Notes: a model not told the origin generated them from the sequence alone. A stretch of 64,000 nt of DNA from Flavobacterium ammonificans (GCF_020886115.1 NZ_AP025185.1:1116001-1180000), one strand, 5' to 3'. Positions 36,235-46,093 are shown, counted from the first letter of the stretch. Translations and numbers: made by a program.

Positions 36235-36816
36235 TTAACCGTGAACGGTTTCTTGATTACCGTATTTGGTAATAATGGAGGATTCGTAGGCTATCCATTC
36301 TTTCCAACGTATATCTACTTTAATATTCTCTTGGTACTGTTTGGCAAAGCCTAAGAAAGTGGTGTAATGTCCTGCTTCGGAAATCATGAGGTCTCTATAA
36401 AATTTTGCCAATTCAGGGTCTTGTATGTTTTCTGATAGCACCTTAAAACGTTCGCAACTTCGAGCTTCAATCATCGCTGCAAATAATAATCTTTCTACCA
36501 AAGCATCATTTCGGCTTCCGTCTTTTTTGGCAAATTTGACGAGATCATTCACATAATTGTCTTTTCTTTCTCTGCCTAACACCAATCCTTTTTCTTTAAT
36601 GATCGTGTGAACCATTTGGAAATGTTCCATTTCTTCTAATGCAATTCGGGTCATTTCGGTAACCAATTCTTCTTTTTCCGAATTGTTGACAATGATGTAA
36701 ATGGCATTAGAGGCCGCTTTTTGTTCGCACCAAGCATGGTCGGTTAAGATTTCTTCAATATTTGATTCTACGATATTGACCCATCTTGGATCGGTAGCTA
36801 ATTTTAGGCCTAACAT
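36235..36816 (-). CDS. miaE: tRNA-(ms2io6A)-hydroxylase
   Basis: 193 residues. This diiron monooxygenase hydroxylates 2-methylthio-N6-isopentenyladenosine at tRNA position 37. DHAWCEQKAASNAIYIIV near residue 26, RIALEEMEHFQMVHTII near 62 and MIEARSCERFKVL and LMISEAGHYTTFLGFA later give the ferritin-like E...ExxH...E...ExxH diiron ligands. The start ATG at 36816 gives the usual MLGLKLATDPRWV N-terminus. Confidence 0.93.
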   Translation of the reverse strand: MLGLKLATDPRWVNIVESNIEEILTDHAWCEQKAASNAIYIIVNNSEKEELVTEMTRIALEEMEHFQMVHTIIKEKGLVLGRERKDNYVNDLVKFAKKDGSRNDALVERLLFAAMIEARSCERFKVLSENIQDPELAKFYRDLMISEAGHYTTFLGFAKQYQENIKVDIRWKEWIAYESSIITKYGNQETVHG

Positions 36817-36926
36817 GAATTATTGATTTAGATATGTAAAATTACTCTTTTTATGTTCAATTTTTATTAAATATGGATGGATTTCCCGTTTAATTAGTAT
36901 TATTTTGTATTTCACTTTAAATCGAC

Positions 36927-38165
36927 ATGATTACAAATAAACGTCTCTTAATTATTGGTTTTGTTTGGCCCGAGCCTAATTCTTCTGCTGCTGGTGGAAG
37001 AATGATGCAGTTGATTTCCTTATTCAAGAAACAGGGCTTTTTCATTACTTTTGCGAGTCCGGCTCAGGATAGTGATTTTATGGTTACTCTTTCTGATTTT
37101 AACGTTGATAAGGTGGCGATTGCATTGAATGATTCAAGTTTTGATTTGTTTTTGAAAGAGTTGCAGCCTTATATAGTTTTGTTTGATCGTTTTATGATCG
37201 AAGAACAATTTGGTTGGCGCGTTGCCGAGATTTGTCCTGATGCTATTAGGGTTTTGGATACCGAAGATTTACATTGTTTGCGTTTGGCTCGCCAGAATGC
37301 TTTTAAAGCTAAACGAACTTTTGAAGTGTCAGATATAGTAATGGAAGAAGTTTCCAAAAGAGAAATTGCCAGCATTTTGCGTTCGGATGTATCTTTGATG
37401 GTATCTGAATATGAAATGGAAGTTTTGCAAACCGTTTTTAAAATTAACCCATCGCTTTTGTATTATTTACCTTTATTGGTTGAATCGGTTGATTTGAATC
37501 CTTTACCCTTTGATGAAAGACAACACTTTGTATTTATTGGAAATTTTCTTCATGAACCGAACTGGAATTCCGTTCAATATTTGAACGAAACGATTTGGCC
37601 ACTAATTAGAAAACAGCTTCCCACTGCAGTGTTAGATATTTATGGTGCGTATCCTACTCAGAAGGTTTTTCAATTGCATAATGATAAGCAAGGTTTTGTA
37701 ATTAAAGGGAGAGCAGAAAGTGCTAAAGAAGTTATTTCAAATGCCCGAGTAGTATTGGCACCACTTCGCTTTGGCGCTGGAATTAAAGGTAAATTATTGG
37801 AAGCAATGGAATATGGAACGCCTTCGGTTACAACTTCTATTGGTGCGGAATCGATGCGTGCTGATTTAGATTGGAATGGAAGCATTGAAGATCATCCACA
37901 TCAATTTGCAAATGCAGCAGTACAATTGTATCTAGATGAAATTAGTTGGAAACAAAGTCAGCAAAATGGTTTTGAAATACTTAATAAAAGGTATTTGAGA
38001 GAGTTGTTTGAAGATGAGTTTGCCGAGAAATTGTCTTTTTTGAAAACTAATTTGGATAGTCACAGGAAAAATAATTTCTTAGGTCAAATGTTGTATCATC
38101 ACAGCATGCAGAGTACAAAATACATGTCACGTTGGATTGAAGAAAAAAATAAAAAAGTAGTCTAA
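36927..38165 (+). CDS. Glycosyltransferase, GT4-like (GT-B fold)
   Basis: 412 residues. The N-terminal half begins RLLIIGFVWPEPNSSAAGGRMMQLISLFKKQGF, a GT-B donor-free domain with the glycine-rich loop. The C-terminal half contains HFVFIGNFLHEPNWNSVQYL and LAPLRFGAGIKGKLLEAMEYGTPSVTTSIGAESM, typical of sugar-nucleotide binding with the family-4 EX7E-like region. Acceptor is unknown. The stop overlaps that of the convergent flavoprotein gene by four bases. Confidence 0.87.
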   Translation: MITNKRLLIIGFVWPEPNSSAAGGRMMQLISLFKKQGFFITFASPAQDSDFMVTLSDFNVDKVAIALNDSSFDLFLKELQPYIVLFDRFMIEEQFGWRVAEICPDAIRVLDTEDLHCLRLARQNAFKAKRTFEVSDIVMEEVSKREIASILRSDVSLMVSEYEMEVLQTVFKINPSLLYYLPLLVESVDLNPLPFDERQHFVFIGNFLHEPNWNSVQYLNETIWPLIRKQLPTAVLDIYGAYPTQKVFQLHNDKQGFVIKGRAESAKEVISNARVVLAPLRFGAGIKGKLLEAMEYGTPSVTTSIGAESMRADLDWNGSIEDHPHQFANAAVQLYLDEISWKQSQQNGFEILNKRYLRELFEDEFAEKLSFLKTNLDSHRKNNFLGQMLYHHSMQSTKYMSRWIEEKNKKVV

Positions 38166-39418
38166 TTTTTTATGTTAGTTTGGCTAGCAATTAATTCGGT
38201 TACCAATCGTCCAGATTTCATTGCTGCATTAATTGAACCATTCATTAAGTGATCACCACAAATAAATAAATTTTCATTGATTTGTAGTTCAGAATTAGAA
38301 ATTTCATTGCTAACTGTATCTTGGTTGGGCAAGGCGTAATTAATTCGGTAGGTTTTTAAAAGCTTCCAATCATCCACTTGTTTTCCATACCATTGTTTCA
38401 GTTCAGCTTTCATATTTTCTGCTAGACTTGCATCGTCAATTTCAGGTATTCCATTGTAAGAAACAGACAGAAGTACTTTGCCTTTAGGCGCGTATTCATT
38501 TGAAACATTAGACATCACTGTTAGGTTGTTTGCCCATTTTTTATTTGAAGCAGCATTTAAGACTACAATTTCTTTTGAATTAGGTGCAATTTTAGCTTCA
38601 AAATACACATTAGTAACTTGATGGAATTGTTGTTTTTGTTTTTTGATATAGTTTGCGGCTATACTAATTGCCTCAGTAGCAATTATAATTTTATCTGTTT
38701 GGAAAACAGCACCATTTTCACAGTGTATCGTGTTTTCCACAATTGACGTCACTTTGTGATGGCAATATATCGAGTTTTCGGGTAACATTGCTGCAAGTTG
38801 TTTTGGTATTTCTTCCATACCAAGTTCAGGAATTGCTGCATCACCAGTAGAAAATAATTTCATAACAAAGTCAAACATATTACTAGAAGTCTTTAACTCA
38901 TTGTCTAAAAAAATTCCAGAGAAGAAGGGTTTGTAAAAACGATCAATCATTTTTTGACTAAAGCCATACTTTTTTAGCTGGGAATTAGTATCTGTTTCAG
39001 CTTGCTTAAATATATCCGAATTGGAAATTCGTATTAATTTATTCTTTACTAGAAATGTTTTGAATTTGTCTTTTAGCGATCCAACTGGAGCAAATAAAGT
39101 TGAGAATAATGCACTAGGTCTTCTAAATGGGTCGGCAATATCGAATTGACCTCCGTCATAAAGTATTGTTGCTCCTGGTAAAAACCGTTTCAAATTTAAT
39201 TTGTTGTAATCTAAAAGTGCTTTTGTTTCAGGATAATCTGTTAATAAAACTTGAAACCCTCTATCGAGTTTAAAACCCTCAATACAATCCGTTTTAATTC
39301 TTCCGCCCACACGGTCTGTTGCTTCTAGAATTTGAACTTTATAATTTTTTTGATGTAAATAAACGGCTGCTGTTAAGCCTGAAATCCCACCGCCAATAAT
39401 CGTAATAGTTGGTTTCAT
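38162..39418 (-). CDS. NAD(P)/FAD-dependent oxidoreductase (protoporphyrinogen oxidase/amine oxidase-like)
   Basis: 418 residues. ITIIGGGISGLTAAVYLHQKNYKVQILEATDRVGGRIKTD is the FAD motif with the GG-doublet extension of amine oxidase and carotenoid desaturase-like flavoproteins, and LDRGFQVLLTDYPE follows. The C-terminus (LFICGDHLMNGSINAAMKSGRLVTELI) is the second FAD segment. Substrate is not evident. It lies downstream of pdhC on the same strand but a terminator stands between. Confidence 0.85.
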   Translation of the reverse strand: MKPTITIIGGGISGLTAAVYLHQKNYKVQILEATDRVGGRIKTDCIEGFKLDRGFQVLLTDYPETKALLDYNKLNLKRFLPGATILYDGGQFDIADPFRRPSALFSTLFAPVGSLKDKFKTFLVKNKLIRISNSDIFKQAETDTNSQLKKYGFSQKMIDRFYKPFFSGIFLDNELKTSSNMFDFVMKLFSTGDAAIPELGMEEIPKQLAAMLPENSIYCHHKVTSIVENTIHCENGAVFQTDKIIIATEAISIAANYIKKQKQQFHQVTNVYFEAKIAPNSKEIVVLNAASNKKWANNLTVMSNVSNEYAPKGKVLLSVSYNGIPEIDDASLAENMKAELKQWYGKQVDDWKLLKTYRINYALPNQDTVSNEISNSELQINENLFICGDHLMNGSINAAMKSGRLVTELIASQTNIKN

Positions 39419-39472
39419 TTTTTTAAATTTGACTTTAAAATTACTAAATCTATTGTTTTAAAAACAAAAAAA

Positions 39473-39500
39473 ATCCCGTTTTGAGAAATCAAAACGGGAT
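39473..39500 (-). terminator. Terminator after pdhC
   Basis: ATCCCGTTTTGA (39473-39484) and TCAAAACGGGAT (39489-39500) are exact complements with a 4-nt loop. A residues at 39465-39472 give a T run on the - strand. Confidence 0.9.
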
Positions 39501-39519
39501 AAAGTATTTTAACTCATTA

Positions 39520-41118
39520 TTATGCCAGCATAGTAACTGGATTTTCAATGAATTGTTTTAATGTTTGTAAAAACTGAGCTCCAGTTGCTCCGTCAATAGT
39601 ACGGTGGTCGCAAGCTAAAGATAACATCATTGTATTCCCTACAACAATCTGTCCGTTTTTAACTACTGGTTTTTCTACAATAGCTCCTACAGAAAGAATA
39701 GCCGAGTTAGGTTGGTTGATAATTGAATTAAATTCGGTAATACCAAACATACCTAAGTTAGATACTGTAAATGTACTTCCTTCCATTTCGTTAGGAAGTA
39801 ATTTTTTGTTTTTAGCTCTTCCAGCTAAATCTCTTACACTTGTTCCAATTTGAGATAAACTCATAGCATCTGTAAATCGCAATACAGGAACCACTAATCC
39901 GTCTTCAACAGCTACTGCTACACCAATATTTACGTGATGATTGATGACAATAGCGTCTTCTCTCCATTGCGAATTGATAATTGGGTGTTTTTTCAATGCA
40001 GTTGCACACGCTTTAATTACCATATCATTAAATGAAACTTTGGTATCAGGAACACTATTAATAGCAGCTCTTGATTTTATAGCTTCATCCATTGATACTT
40101 CAATAGATAAATTGTAGTGTGGTGCTGTAAATAAGGATTCAGCCAAACGTTTCGCAATGATTTTACGCATTTGCGAATTTTTAATTTCTTCTGTAAAAAC
40201 TTCTCCCGCAGGAACGTATACTTTTGGCGCTTCTGTTTTAGCAGTTTCTTGCGGTTGAGCTTGGCTAACTGCAGAAGGTGTGAAGTTTTCAACATCACTT
40301 TTTACAATACGTCCGTTTTCACCTGAGCCTTTCACTTGTGATAGTTGTATTCCTTTCTCATTTGCAATTTTCTTTGCTAATGGTGAAGCCAAAATACGGT
40401 GTCCGTCTGTTACTGCATCTTGCGTAATTGGCGCTGCTTTTTCAGCTGGTGCAACAGTAGTCTCTACCGCGGCAGGAGTTTTAGTTCCTCCAACTTTAAA
40501 ATTATCAGCCACTCCGCTAATATCTGTCCCTGCTGGGCCGATAATAGCTAAAAGACTATCTACAGCGGCAGTATTTCCTTCTTGTATTCCAATATATAAT
40601 AGAGTTCCAGCATTAAATGACTCGAATTCCATAGTAGCCTTGTCTGTTTCAATTTCGGCAAGAATATCTCCTTCACTTACTTTATCACCCACTTTCTTCA
40701 ACCAAGTAGCAACTGTTCCTTCCGTCATCGTATCGCTTAAACGCGGCATCGTTACTACAATTACCCCTTCAGGTAGTTTTGCTGTTGTAGCTTCTGCTTT
40801 TGTTTCAACTACTGAAGTAGTTTCCACTACTGGAGTTGTCGGCGTAGCGCCGCTAGCTAAAAAAGCAGTAATATCTTCTCCTTCATTACCAATGATTGCT
40901 AATAAAGAATCTACTGGTGCAGTTTCTCCTGCTTGAATGCCAATATGTAAAAGCGTTCCGGAATTAAATGATTCAAATTCCATTGTAGCTTTATCAGTTT
41001 CGATTTCGGCTAAAATATCCCCTTCATTAATTTTGTCGCCTACTTTTTTAAGCCAAGTAGCCACAGTTCCTTCTGTCATAGTATCGCTCAAACGCGGCAT
41101 TGTTACTAATGTAGCCAT
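39520..41118 (-). CDS. pdhC: Pyruvate dehydrogenase E2, dihydrolipoamide acetyltransferase
   Basis: 532 residues. Two tandem lipoyl domains (about 1-80 and 120-205) each carry the lipoylated Lys in EIETDKATMEFES; a subunit-binding domain follows (HRILASPLAKKIANEKGIQL, near 245), then the catalytic domain (about 305-532) ending in the active-site DHRTIDGATGAQFL. Ala/Pro/Thr-rich linkers separate the domains. It transfers acetyl groups to CoA. It lies 6 bases after pdhA. The E1 beta and E3 genes are not in the window. Confidence 0.95.
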   Translation of the reverse strand: MATLVTMPRLSDTMTEGTVATWLKKVGDKINEGDILAEIETDKATMEFESFNSGTLLHIGIQAGETAPVDSLLAIIGNEGEDITAFLASGATPTTPVVETTSVVETKAEATTAKLPEGVIVVTMPRLSDTMTEGTVATWLKKVGDKVSEGDILAEIETDKATMEFESFNAGTLLYIGIQEGNTAAVDSLLAIIGPAGTDISGVADNFKVGGTKTPAAVETTVAPAEKAAPITQDAVTDGHRILASPLAKKIANEKGIQLSQVKGSGENGRIVKSDVENFTPSAVSQAQPQETAKTEAPKVYVPAGEVFTEEIKNSQMRKIIAKRLAESLFTAPHYNLSIEVSMDEAIKSRAAINSVPDTKVSFNDMVIKACATALKKHPIINSQWREDAIVINHHVNIGVAVAVEDGLVVPVLRFTDAMSLSQIGTSVRDLAGRAKNKKLLPNEMEGSTFTVSNLGMFGITEFNSIINQPNSAILSVGAIVEKPVVKNGQIVVGNTMMLSLACDHRTIDGATGAQFLQTLKQFIENPVTMLA

Positions 41119-41124
41119 AATTGA

Positions 41125-42123
41125 TTATAATTTGTGAGGTAAAAATGGATAATTTTCTTGTTCATACACAACATCGTACAGTTGTTGAATTTCCGGATAA
41201 GGAGATTCTTCAGCAAATTTTGCGCATTCTTCTACTAAATCTTTCACTCTCTGATCTATAGTTTCAATTTCTTTGTCAGAAGCATATTTTTCAGCTTTAA
41301 TAACGTCAAGAATTTGAGTAATAGGGTCTATTTTTTTATATTCTTCTACTTCATCTTTAGAACGATATAATTGTGCATCAGACATCGAATGACCTCTATA
41401 GCGGTACGTTTTCATTTCTAAGAATGTTGGACCATCTCCACGACGCGCTCTTTCAATAGCTTCAGTCATTGCTTCGGCTACTTTTACTGGATTCATTCCG
41501 TCAACAGGTCCGCAAGGCATTTCATATCCTAAACCTAGTTTCCAAATATCGGTATGATTAGCTGTTCTTTCAACAGATGTTCCCATAGCATAACCGTTAT
41601 TTTCAACGATGAACACTACAGGTAATTTCCATAACATAGCCATGTTGAAAGCTTCATGAAGAGATCCTTGACGAGCCGCTCCATCTCCGAAGTAAGTTAA
41701 TGTTACTCCTCCTGTTTCAAAATATTTATCAGCAAAAGCTAATCCTGCTCCTACAGGGATTTGACCACCAACTATTCCGTGACCACCATAAAATCGATGC
41801 TCTTTTGAGAAAATGTGCATCGAACCGCCCATACCTTTGGATGTTCCAGTTACTTTCCCTAAAAGTTCAGCCATAACAGCTTTAGGATCAACCCCCATTC
41901 CAATAGGTTGTACGTGGTTTCTATAGGCTGTAATCATCTTGTCTTTGGATAAATCCATTGCATGAAGTGCTCCGGCTAAAACAGCTTCTTGTCCATTGTA
42001 CAAGTGAAGAAAACCTCTAACCTTTTGTTGAATGTAAAGTGCTGCAAGTTTGTCCTCAAACTTTCTCCAAAGCAGCATGTCTTCGTACCACTTTAAATAA
42101 ACTTCTTTTGTAACTTCTTTCAT
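41125..42123 (-). CDS. pdhA: Pyruvate dehydrogenase E1 component alpha subunit
   Basis: 332 residues. It binds thiamine diphosphate and, with E1 beta, decarboxylates pyruvate. GGSMHIFSKEHRFYGGHGIVGGQIPVGAGLAFADKY, the TPP motif GDGAARQGSLHEAFNMAMLWKLPVVFIVENN (near residue 160) and the phosphorylation-loop-like YRYRGHSMSD region are diagnostic. The beta subunit gene is not adjacent. Confidence 0.95.
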   Translation of the reverse strand: MKEVTKEVYLKWYEDMLLWRKFEDKLAALYIQQKVRGFLHLYNGQEAVLAGALHAMDLSKDKMITAYRNHVQPIGMGVDPKAVMAELLGKVTGTSKGMGGSMHIFSKEHRFYGGHGIVGGQIPVGAGLAFADKYFETGGVTLTYFGDGAARQGSLHEAFNMAMLWKLPVVFIVENNGYAMGTSVERTANHTDIWKLGLGYEMPCGPVDGMNPVKVAEAMTEAIERARRGDGPTFLEMKTYRYRGHSMSDAQLYRSKDEVEEYKKIDPITQILDVIKAEKYASDKEIETIDQRVKDLVEECAKFAEESPYPEIQQLYDVVYEQENYPFLPHKL

Positions 42124-42249
42124 TTTAATAATGTTGTGTTAACAATTCTATCTATTAACGCAAAATAGTTTCCTCACACAAATTTGCGAAATGCAAAAAT
42201 AAGACATTCCAACTTAGCACTAAAATTAATAGGCTACTTTTTAAATAAT

Positions 42250-42732
42250 TTACAAGAAGTTTTTGTCAAAAAGCAGGGGAAGTAAATTTTTTAATGAATC
42301 TGATTTATAAATAGAACCAATTTCTCCCATAAAATATATTTCAATAGGCGTGTTTTGTTTTATTTCATATTCAGCAATTGATTGGCGACATGATCCACAT
42401 GGTGGAATAGGTACGCTTGTAGTTGAATTTCCTGATGCTGCAGAAATGGCAATTTTTATAATTTTAGCTTCAGGATAAAGAGTTCCTGCTTGGTATATTG
42501 CTACTCTTTCTGCGCAAAGTCCTGAAGGATAAGCCGCATTTTCTTGATTTGAACCTAAAATAATTTTACCATTGTCCAATAACAATGCGGTTCCAACTTT
42601 GAAATTTGAGTAGGGTGCGTATGCTTTTTTTCGAATAGCTATAGCTTCTTGCATCAAATATTGAATAATTTCAGGTAATTCTTGAATGGATTCAAAAACA
42701 TCGAAATCAGTGGTAATTGATATTTTTTTCAT
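42250..42732 (-). CDS. cdd: Cytidine deaminase
   Basis: 160 residues. It deaminates cytidine and deoxycytidine in pyrimidine salvage. The zinc site is CAERVAIYQAG near residue 73 (Cys and catalytic Glu) with PCGSCRQSIAEYE near 112 (two Cys). AYAPYSNFKVGTALLLDNGKIILGSNQENAAYPSGL is the family N-terminal signature. An N-terminal 30-residue extension precedes the core. Confidence 0.94.
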   Translation of the reverse strand: MKKISITTDFDVFESIQELPEIIQYLMQEAIAIRKKAYAPYSNFKVGTALLLDNGKIILGSNQENAAYPSGLCAERVAIYQAGTLYPEAKIIKIAISAASGNSTTSVPIPPCGSCRQSIAEYEIKQNTPIEIYFMGEIGSIYKSDSLKNLLPLLFDKNFL

Positions 42733-42790
42733 TTTTGTTTGTTGAAAAAATTCAAACTAATATAATAATTCATTTAGTAAATGTAGCGAA

Positions 42791-43963
42791 TTAATTGGAA
42801 CCGTAATTATCACCAAAATTAAACGTTAATGAAAAACGCAGCGTATTTTCTAAAGGGTTTCGGACTTTAGATGCCGAAAACAAATAGGAAACATCAATTT
42901 TAGCAGAAGTATATTTGAATCCTGCACCCAATGAAAAATAGCGACGAGCTCCTTTGATCGGACTTTCGTTAAAATAGCCTAAACGCATAGCGAAAGCATC
43001 TTTGTAAACATATTCAGTACCTAAAGCGTATGTGATTTCTTTAATTTCTTCGCTAAATCCATCTGGTGCATCTCCAAAAGATTGAAATAAGCCCGACACC
43101 CAGCCTATGGTTCTGTAATTATTAAAATTTTGATTGTTTTCTTGCCCCGTTATAATGCCGTCATTATTTAAGTCTGCATTTTGAGGGGTTGGTACCAACA
43201 ATTTATTAAGTTCAAGATTTACCGCAATTTTATTGTCTCCATCCAAAATAAAGTCAAAACCAGAACCTATTTTTAAATTAGCAGGTAAAAAATTAGTATT
43301 AAACTCATCATTATCATAGCTGATTTTAGGGCCTAAATTTTGAATATTAAAACCTGCCCTCCATATTCCATTAAAATTGGTATATGCTTTTTCTTCTGAC
43401 TGATAATATCCTGATATATCAACAGCAAATGAGTTCGCTGCAGAGGCATCAGTATTCTCATTTGGAATTCTAAGATTTGAACGAATGTATCTTCCAGCAA
43501 CAGCCATAGAAAAAGTTTTGCTGAGTTGTAATGAATAAGAACCATCAAGAGCAAGTTCATTTGGTGATACAATCCTTGGTTGATCATTTGCATCGTTTCG
43601 AAGTTCAATATTACCCAAACCGAAAAAACGTAAACTTCCAGCCCAAGCACTTCGTTCGGTTATTTTATTGTAATATGTTATTTGTCCTAATGAAATATCA
43701 TTAACCAAATCTGTTAAATAAGGCGTATAGCTAACTGAGAATCCTTTTTGTTCGTTAGCAAAAGCAAATTTTGCAGGATTCCATTGTTGGGAAAATGCAT
43801 CTGGAGAAGTTGCCACACCAATGTCTGCCATTCCAGCTGCTCTTGCATCGGCTGCAACCATCAAAAAAGGCACGGCAGTTGTAATGACTCTTTGCTGGCC
43901 TTGAAGCAGAATGCTTGAAAGAAATAAAATAGTGTAAAGAATATTTTTATACATTTTAATCAT
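42791..43963 (-). CDS. porV: Type IX secretion outer membrane protein PorV
   Basis: 390 residues from the ATG at 43963 (an ATG at 43954 is also possible). A signal peptide (MYKNILYTILFLSSILLQGQ) precedes a FadL-like beta barrel: VPFLMVAADARAAGMADIGVATSPDAFSQQWNPAKFAF, repeated amphipathic strands, and a terminal FSLTFNFGDNYGSN. This matches PorV/LptO, which carries T9SS cargo at the outer membrane. The upstream extension of the frame is rejected because a TACTTTTGC -7-like box precedes 43963. cdd and pdhA follow on the same strand. Confidence 0.87.
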   Translation of the reverse strand: MIKMYKNILYTILFLSSILLQGQQRVITTAVPFLMVAADARAAGMADIGVATSPDAFSQQWNPAKFAFANEQKGFSVSYTPYLTDLVNDISLGQITYYNKITERSAWAGSLRFFGLGNIELRNDANDQPRIVSPNELALDGSYSLQLSKTFSMAVAGRYIRSNLRIPNENTDASAANSFAVDISGYYQSEEKAYTNFNGIWRAGFNIQNLGPKISYDNDEFNTNFLPANLKIGSGFDFILDGDNKIAVNLELNKLLVPTPQNADLNNDGIITGQENNQNFNNYRTIGWVSGLFQSFGDAPDGFSEEIKEITYALGTEYVYKDAFAMRLGYFNESPIKGARRYFSLGAGFKYTSAKIDVSYLFSASKVRNPLENTLRFSLTFNFGDNYGSN

Positions 43964-44341
43964 TGTTTGGTAAGCAAAAGTAAAGATAAATCGATTGTTT
44001 CTTATACAAGGTATTAATTTATTCAACTTAAATAACATTAAAAAGTTAGTTTTTCAATTTGAAATCAAAATTACTTCTTACTATTTGAGATAAATAGTTA
44101 AAACAATCTTTTTTTGACTTTATTGTGCTAAAATATTTTTTAGTCTTAGTTTATATTTTTTAGTTGGATTTATGGGCAAAAATGCAATTGAAAGTTAAAT
44201 ATTAATAATAAAAATTATAAATTTGCGTTTTATTTTTGTCAGTAAGTACTTAAAACCTATTTTTGAACTTTAATCAATATTAAAAACGTTGCAATTATTT
44301 GTTTTGAGAGATCAAAGACAAAGTTATTTTATAAAATAAAT
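43964..44341. other. Divergent porV-gldJ intergenic region
   Basis: This very A+T-rich gap contains candidate -7 boxes for gldJ (TAAATTTG at 44218-44225 and TATTTTTG at 44231-44238) and, on the other strand near 43974-43983, for porV. I see no coding sequence; in particular no porU fragment. Confidence 0.6.
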
Positions 44342-46030
44342 ATGAAAGTGAACAAAAGCAATTTTTTACAACTAGTACTTTCTTTGATGATTATCATTAG
44401 CGTTTCTAGTTGTAGTAAAAAATCTTCAAGCTCAAGAAAAGGTTCTTCACAGGCCACGGGTTGGAACGTAAATAACAAGAAAGGTGGTTTTAAGCAGGCT
44501 GGCGAACAAGAAGCTGGACCAGGCTTAGTTTTTGTTGAGGGAGGTACCTTTACCATGGGAAAAGTTCAGGATGACGTCATGCATGATTGGAATAATTCTC
44601 CTAATCAACAACACGTCCAATCTTTTTATATGGATGAAACAGAGGTTACTAACTTTATGTATTTAGAGTATTTACAATGGTTAAAAAATGTTTTTCCGCC
44701 AACAGAAGAAAATTATAGAGCAATATATGAGGGCGCTTTACCAGATACATTGGTATGGAGAAATAGATTAGGCTATAGTGAAAACATGACTAATAATTAT
44801 TTGAGACATCCTGCCTATTCAAATTACCCTGTAGTTGGAGTTAATTGGATTCAAGCGAACGAATTTAGTAAATGGAGAACTGATCGAGTTAATGAGGCAT
44901 TATTAGAGCGAAATGGATATTTAAAAAAAGATGCTAAGACCTTAGATGTTACAGCTGAAAACTCATTTAACACAGAAACATATCTTAATGCCCCAACTGA
45001 AACTTATGGAGGAGATGATAAAATCGTTCTTAAAGGTAGAAAAGGTTCAGCAGCGAAAGGTTCTAAAACTACAAAAGATGGAAAAGTAATTGAGCCAAAA
45101 AACATTTATGTTCAACGTTCATCAGGTTTGCTTTTGCCAGAATATAGACTGCCAACTGAATCGGAGTGGGAGTATGCCGCTGCCGCTGATGTTGGTCAAA
45201 GAGAATACAATATTTATAAAGGACAAAAAAAATACCCATGGTCGGGTCAGTATACGCGTTCAAATAAACGTACAACTAGAGGAGATCAATTAGCCAACTT
45301 TAAACAAGGTAATGGTGATTACGGAGGTTTGGCAGGTTGGTCTGACGACGGTGCGGATATTACTAATGAAGTTAAAAAATACCCTGCAAATGATTTTGGA
45401 TTGTATGATATGGCTGGAAATGTAGCAGAATGGGTTGCTGATGTATACAGACCGATAGTTGATAATGAATTTAATGATTTTAATTACTTTAGAGGAAATC
45501 AATATACCAAAAACAAAATAGGTAAAGATGGGAAGGCTGAAATTGTTACTAAAGCAACAATGAAATATGATACTTTAAGTAATGGTAAATTAATTGCAAG
45601 ATCTTTTCCTGGTCAACTAGTTCAAGTTCCTGTAGATGAAAATGAAACTTATCTTAGACAAAATTTTGATAGAAGTAATAATTTAAATTACAGAGATGGT
45701 GATCAACAGTCTTCTAAAGATTTTAAATTTGGATCATCGGAATCAAATAAAGATATTAAAAACATGTACAATTCTCCTAAACACAATGTTACCATTGATA
45801 GTTTAGGCAAAATGGTAAGAAAATTTGATAAGTCAAATAAAAGAACCACATTAGTAAATGACAATGTCAGAGTCTATAAGGGAGGGTCTTGGAAAGATAG
45901 AGCCTATTGGTTAGACCCAGCACAGAGGCGTTATTTCCCTCAGGATATGGCTACAGATTATATTGGATTTAGATGTGCTATGTCAAGAGTTGGTTCTAAA
46001 TCACAAAATAAAAAAAGACCTAGAAATTAG
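44342..46030 (+). CDS. gldJ: Gliding motility lipoprotein GldJ
   Basis: 562 residues. A lipoprotein signal ends at Cys of IIISVSSCSKKSSS near residue 24. A formylglycine-generating-enzyme-like (SUMF1) domain follows: GLVFVEGGTFTMGKVQDD, FYMDETEVTNFMYLEYLQWL, YRLPTESEWEYAAAADVGQREYNIYKGQKKYPWSG, FGLYDMAGNVAEWVADVYRP and KGGSWKDRAYWLDPAQRRYFPQDMATDYIGFRCAMS. It is essential for gliding and T9SS function in F. johnsoniae. A terminator follows, then murF. Confidence 0.93.
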   Translation: MKVNKSNFLQLVLSLMIIISVSSCSKKSSSSRKGSSQATGWNVNNKKGGFKQAGEQEAGPGLVFVEGGTFTMGKVQDDVMHDWNNSPNQQHVQSFYMDETEVTNFMYLEYLQWLKNVFPPTEENYRAIYEGALPDTLVWRNRLGYSENMTNNYLRHPAYSNYPVVGVNWIQANEFSKWRTDRVNEALLERNGYLKKDAKTLDVTAENSFNTETYLNAPTETYGGDDKIVLKGRKGSAAKGSKTTKDGKVIEPKNIYVQRSSGLLLPEYRLPTESEWEYAAAADVGQREYNIYKGQKKYPWSGQYTRSNKRTTRGDQLANFKQGNGDYGGLAGWSDDGADITNEVKKYPANDFGLYDMAGNVAEWVADVYRPIVDNEFNDFNYFRGNQYTKNKIGKDGKAEIVTKATMKYDTLSNGKLIARSFPGQLVQVPVDENETYLRQNFDRSNNLNYRDGDQQSSKDFKFGSSESNKDIKNMYNSPKHNVTIDSLGKMVRKFDKSNKRTTLVNDNVRVYKGGSWKDRAYWLDPAQRRYFPQDMATDYIGFRCAMSRVGSKSQNKKRPRN

Positions 46031-46048
46031 TTTTTATTTCATTCTAAC

Positions 46049-46076
46049 AAAAAGCCCTTTTTAGGGCTTTTTGTTT
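46049..46076 (+). terminator. Terminator after gldJ
   Basis: AAAAAGCCCT (46049-46058), loop TTTT, AGGGCTTTTT (46063-46072), then TGTTTG. It separates gldJ from murF by a short distance (murF starts at 46094). Confidence 0.9.
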
Positions 46077-46093
46077 GTAAAATTTTCCCTATT

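Noticed and set aside
40280..41137. Two + strand ORFs (218 and 66 codons) opposite pdhC
   Set aside because: They are antisense to the lipoyl and linker repeats of pdhC, share repeated text because of the two lipoyl domains, and have no recognisable domain.
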